In this document: piece after piece, positions 63,088 through 64,000 of the stretch
Layout: each line of letters starts with the position of its first letter
Position numbering within the stretch: the first letter of the stretch is position 1
DNA from: Plectosphaerella cucumerina
Taxonomy: Eukaryota > Ascomycota > Sordariomycetes > Glomerellales > Plectosphaerellaceae
DNA length: 64,000 nucleotides
Reading direction: 5' to 3'
Assembly: GCA_020746995.1 (NCBI GenBank)
Contig: JAGPXD010000003.1
Coordinates: 682,001-746,000, forward strand
Notes under the pieces: model-generated
Seen by the model: only the letters and a program-made list of their open reading frames with translations
What the model was told of the DNA's origin: nothing
Database searches by the model: none
Program-made: the position numbers and the translations under genes

Positions 63088-64000
63088 CTATGAGGCGCTC
63101 CGTGGCTTCAACTCCCTCAACGCATCAAGCGTGGTGGCTGAAGCCAGGATTTGCGCCAACAGGTCGCCGTAGTCCCAGCCCAATGCGGCCGCAGCCATCA
63201 GAGTCAGACTGGCCTGATCATCCCTTCCCGGGCGCCCAGGTCCGGTCATGTTCTTCCCTCAGTCAGCTTGCACTGTATACAAGCACCGCTTGGGGGAGCA
63301 GCCTTACCGGCTTCATGTTCACGTCGAACAGGGCAAAGTCGGATCCCTCGCTGAACCGTCGGACGTCGATCCTTATCGGAGCCGTTGTCCCTAGAAACTC
63401 GGCGACACGCTCACACTCTCTTGAGACCTTTGCGTAGGCAGGGTCTTCCGAGCCTAGAACGGCCCGCGAGTTGGCGGTAACGGCCACAGCTCCGTTGTAC
63501 GGTGCAATGCCGTCGTCATGGTTGAAACGCTGGACAACCGGTAGGGCGCGGTACCCGTTTCCGTCCGAAGGCGGCATCACCGTTATGGTCGCCTCCTCAC
63601 CGGCCAAGTACTGCTCGATAATGACGACGTTCAGCCCCTCATCCGCCAGGGCTTGGATATGGGCTGTGAGCGAAGAGGCGTCCCGACAGACTTTGACGCC
63701 ATGGCTTCCACGTCCGCGAGCAGGCTTTCCGACAACCGGATACGTGTACAGGTCGCATTGCGGCGTGTCCTGCGGCAGGTTCAGCGTCCAGGCACGGGGC
63801 ATAGTGAACGTTCCCTGGCGGCGCAGAAGCTCGTTGACAAAGTTCTTGTCGTCGTACTTCTCCACGACGAGCGGGCCCTGGCCGACAACGCGGAGGTTCT
63901 GCCCATGTTCCCCGATCCGAAACGAGGCTTGCAGTGGATGGGAAGCAAAGAGGATGGTGTTTGCCCAGAGATGAGTGGCGCCCTTGGCAATGGCCTCGAG
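63088..64000 (-). CDS. ATP-grasp (D-Ala-D-Ala ligase-like) protein, 3' part
   Basis: Partial gene entering from the right edge. Exon at 64000-63308 and last exon 63252-63088, with a 55-nt GTAAGG...GAAG intron. ATP-grasp features: VVEKYDDKNFVNELLRRQG, the Gly/Lys nucleotide loop YPVVGKPARGRGSHGVKVC, VVIIEQYLAGEEATITVMPP and the metal-binding end IRIDVRR...FALFDVNMKPN. The last exon adds a helical tail (QASLTLMAAAALGWDYGDL). Fungal proteins of this type resemble D-alanine-D-alanine ligases but act on unknown acid-amine pairs; the N-terminal domain lies outside the window. The intron call rests on NMKPN, where Asn is the expected Mg ligand. Confidence 0.85.

Overview
The window is nuclear DNA of a filamentous ascomycete (Pezizomycotina, most likely a plant-associated Sordariomycete). 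Genes are monocistronic on both strands. They are interrupted by short GT-AG introns (46 to about 180 nt) with CTAAC/CTGAC-like branch points, and the tRNA gene has an intron. The families are typical of such fungi: a HET-domain protein, three Zn2Cys6 transcription factors, GPI-anchored secreted proteins, a GH78 rhamnosidase, a CBM1-bearing pectate lyase and an M43 metalloprotease. No bacterial operons, CRISPR arrays or rRNA genes were seen. Gene models below were spliced by hand; each intact model closes in frame across all its junctions.

Layout. 1-0.5 kb: 5' part of a secreted M43 metalloprotease (-). 1.9-2.0 kb: intron-containing tRNA-Asn (-). 2.35-3.25 kb: broken 3'-5' exonuclease-domain gene (+). 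3.6-6.1 kb: HET-domain protein (-). 6.8-12 kb: zinc alcohol dehydrogenase (+), a secreted GPI-type protein (-), a kelch protein (-) and a ferroportin-family transporter (+). 12.3-16.1 kb: a Zn2Cys6 factor and an acidic-tailed unknown protein (both +). 16.4-17.2 kb: a secreted Cys-rich protein (-) with a frameshift before its GPI tail. 19.2-25.5 kb: housekeeping block with a GTPBP1-like GTPase (-), LSM3 (-) and a mitochondrial ATPase-expression protein (+). 25.7-29.4 kb: GPI12/PIG-L deacetylase (-), a multi-pass membrane protein (+) and a TM/coiled-coil protein (-). 30-32.2 kb: retroelement debris and a second Zn2Cys6 gene (+) with an apparent frameshift. 32.3-35.2 kb: membrane sulfatase-like protein (-).

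38.6-44.2 kb: alpha-L-rhamnosidase and an MFS sugar transporter (both +), plausibly a rhamnoside-use pair. 47.1-49.1 kb: MUP1-like amino acid permease (+). 49.5-50.9 kb: CBM1-pectate lyase (-). 52.6-53.7 kb: unknown protein (-). 55-60.4 kb: NmrA-like protein (+), a Zn2Cys6 factor (-) divergent from a short-chain dehydrogenase (+), and a YdeI/OmpD-associated protein (-). 60.9-61.9 kb: unknown Cys/His-rich protein (-). 63.1-64 kb: 3' part of an ATP-grasp ligase-like gene (-).

The least explained material is intergenic. A 17-bp minisatellite family (consensus near CAACGCAGCAGGTCAAT) occurs at three separate loci (38.1, 46.2 and 62.7 kb). One of them lies inside a 478-bp segment bounded by 12-bp perfect inverted repeats. 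The palindrome CTTATCGATAAG occurs upstream of two genes. Two genes appear to use GC-AG introns. Two otherwise good genes are each broken by a one-base shift in or near C runs.
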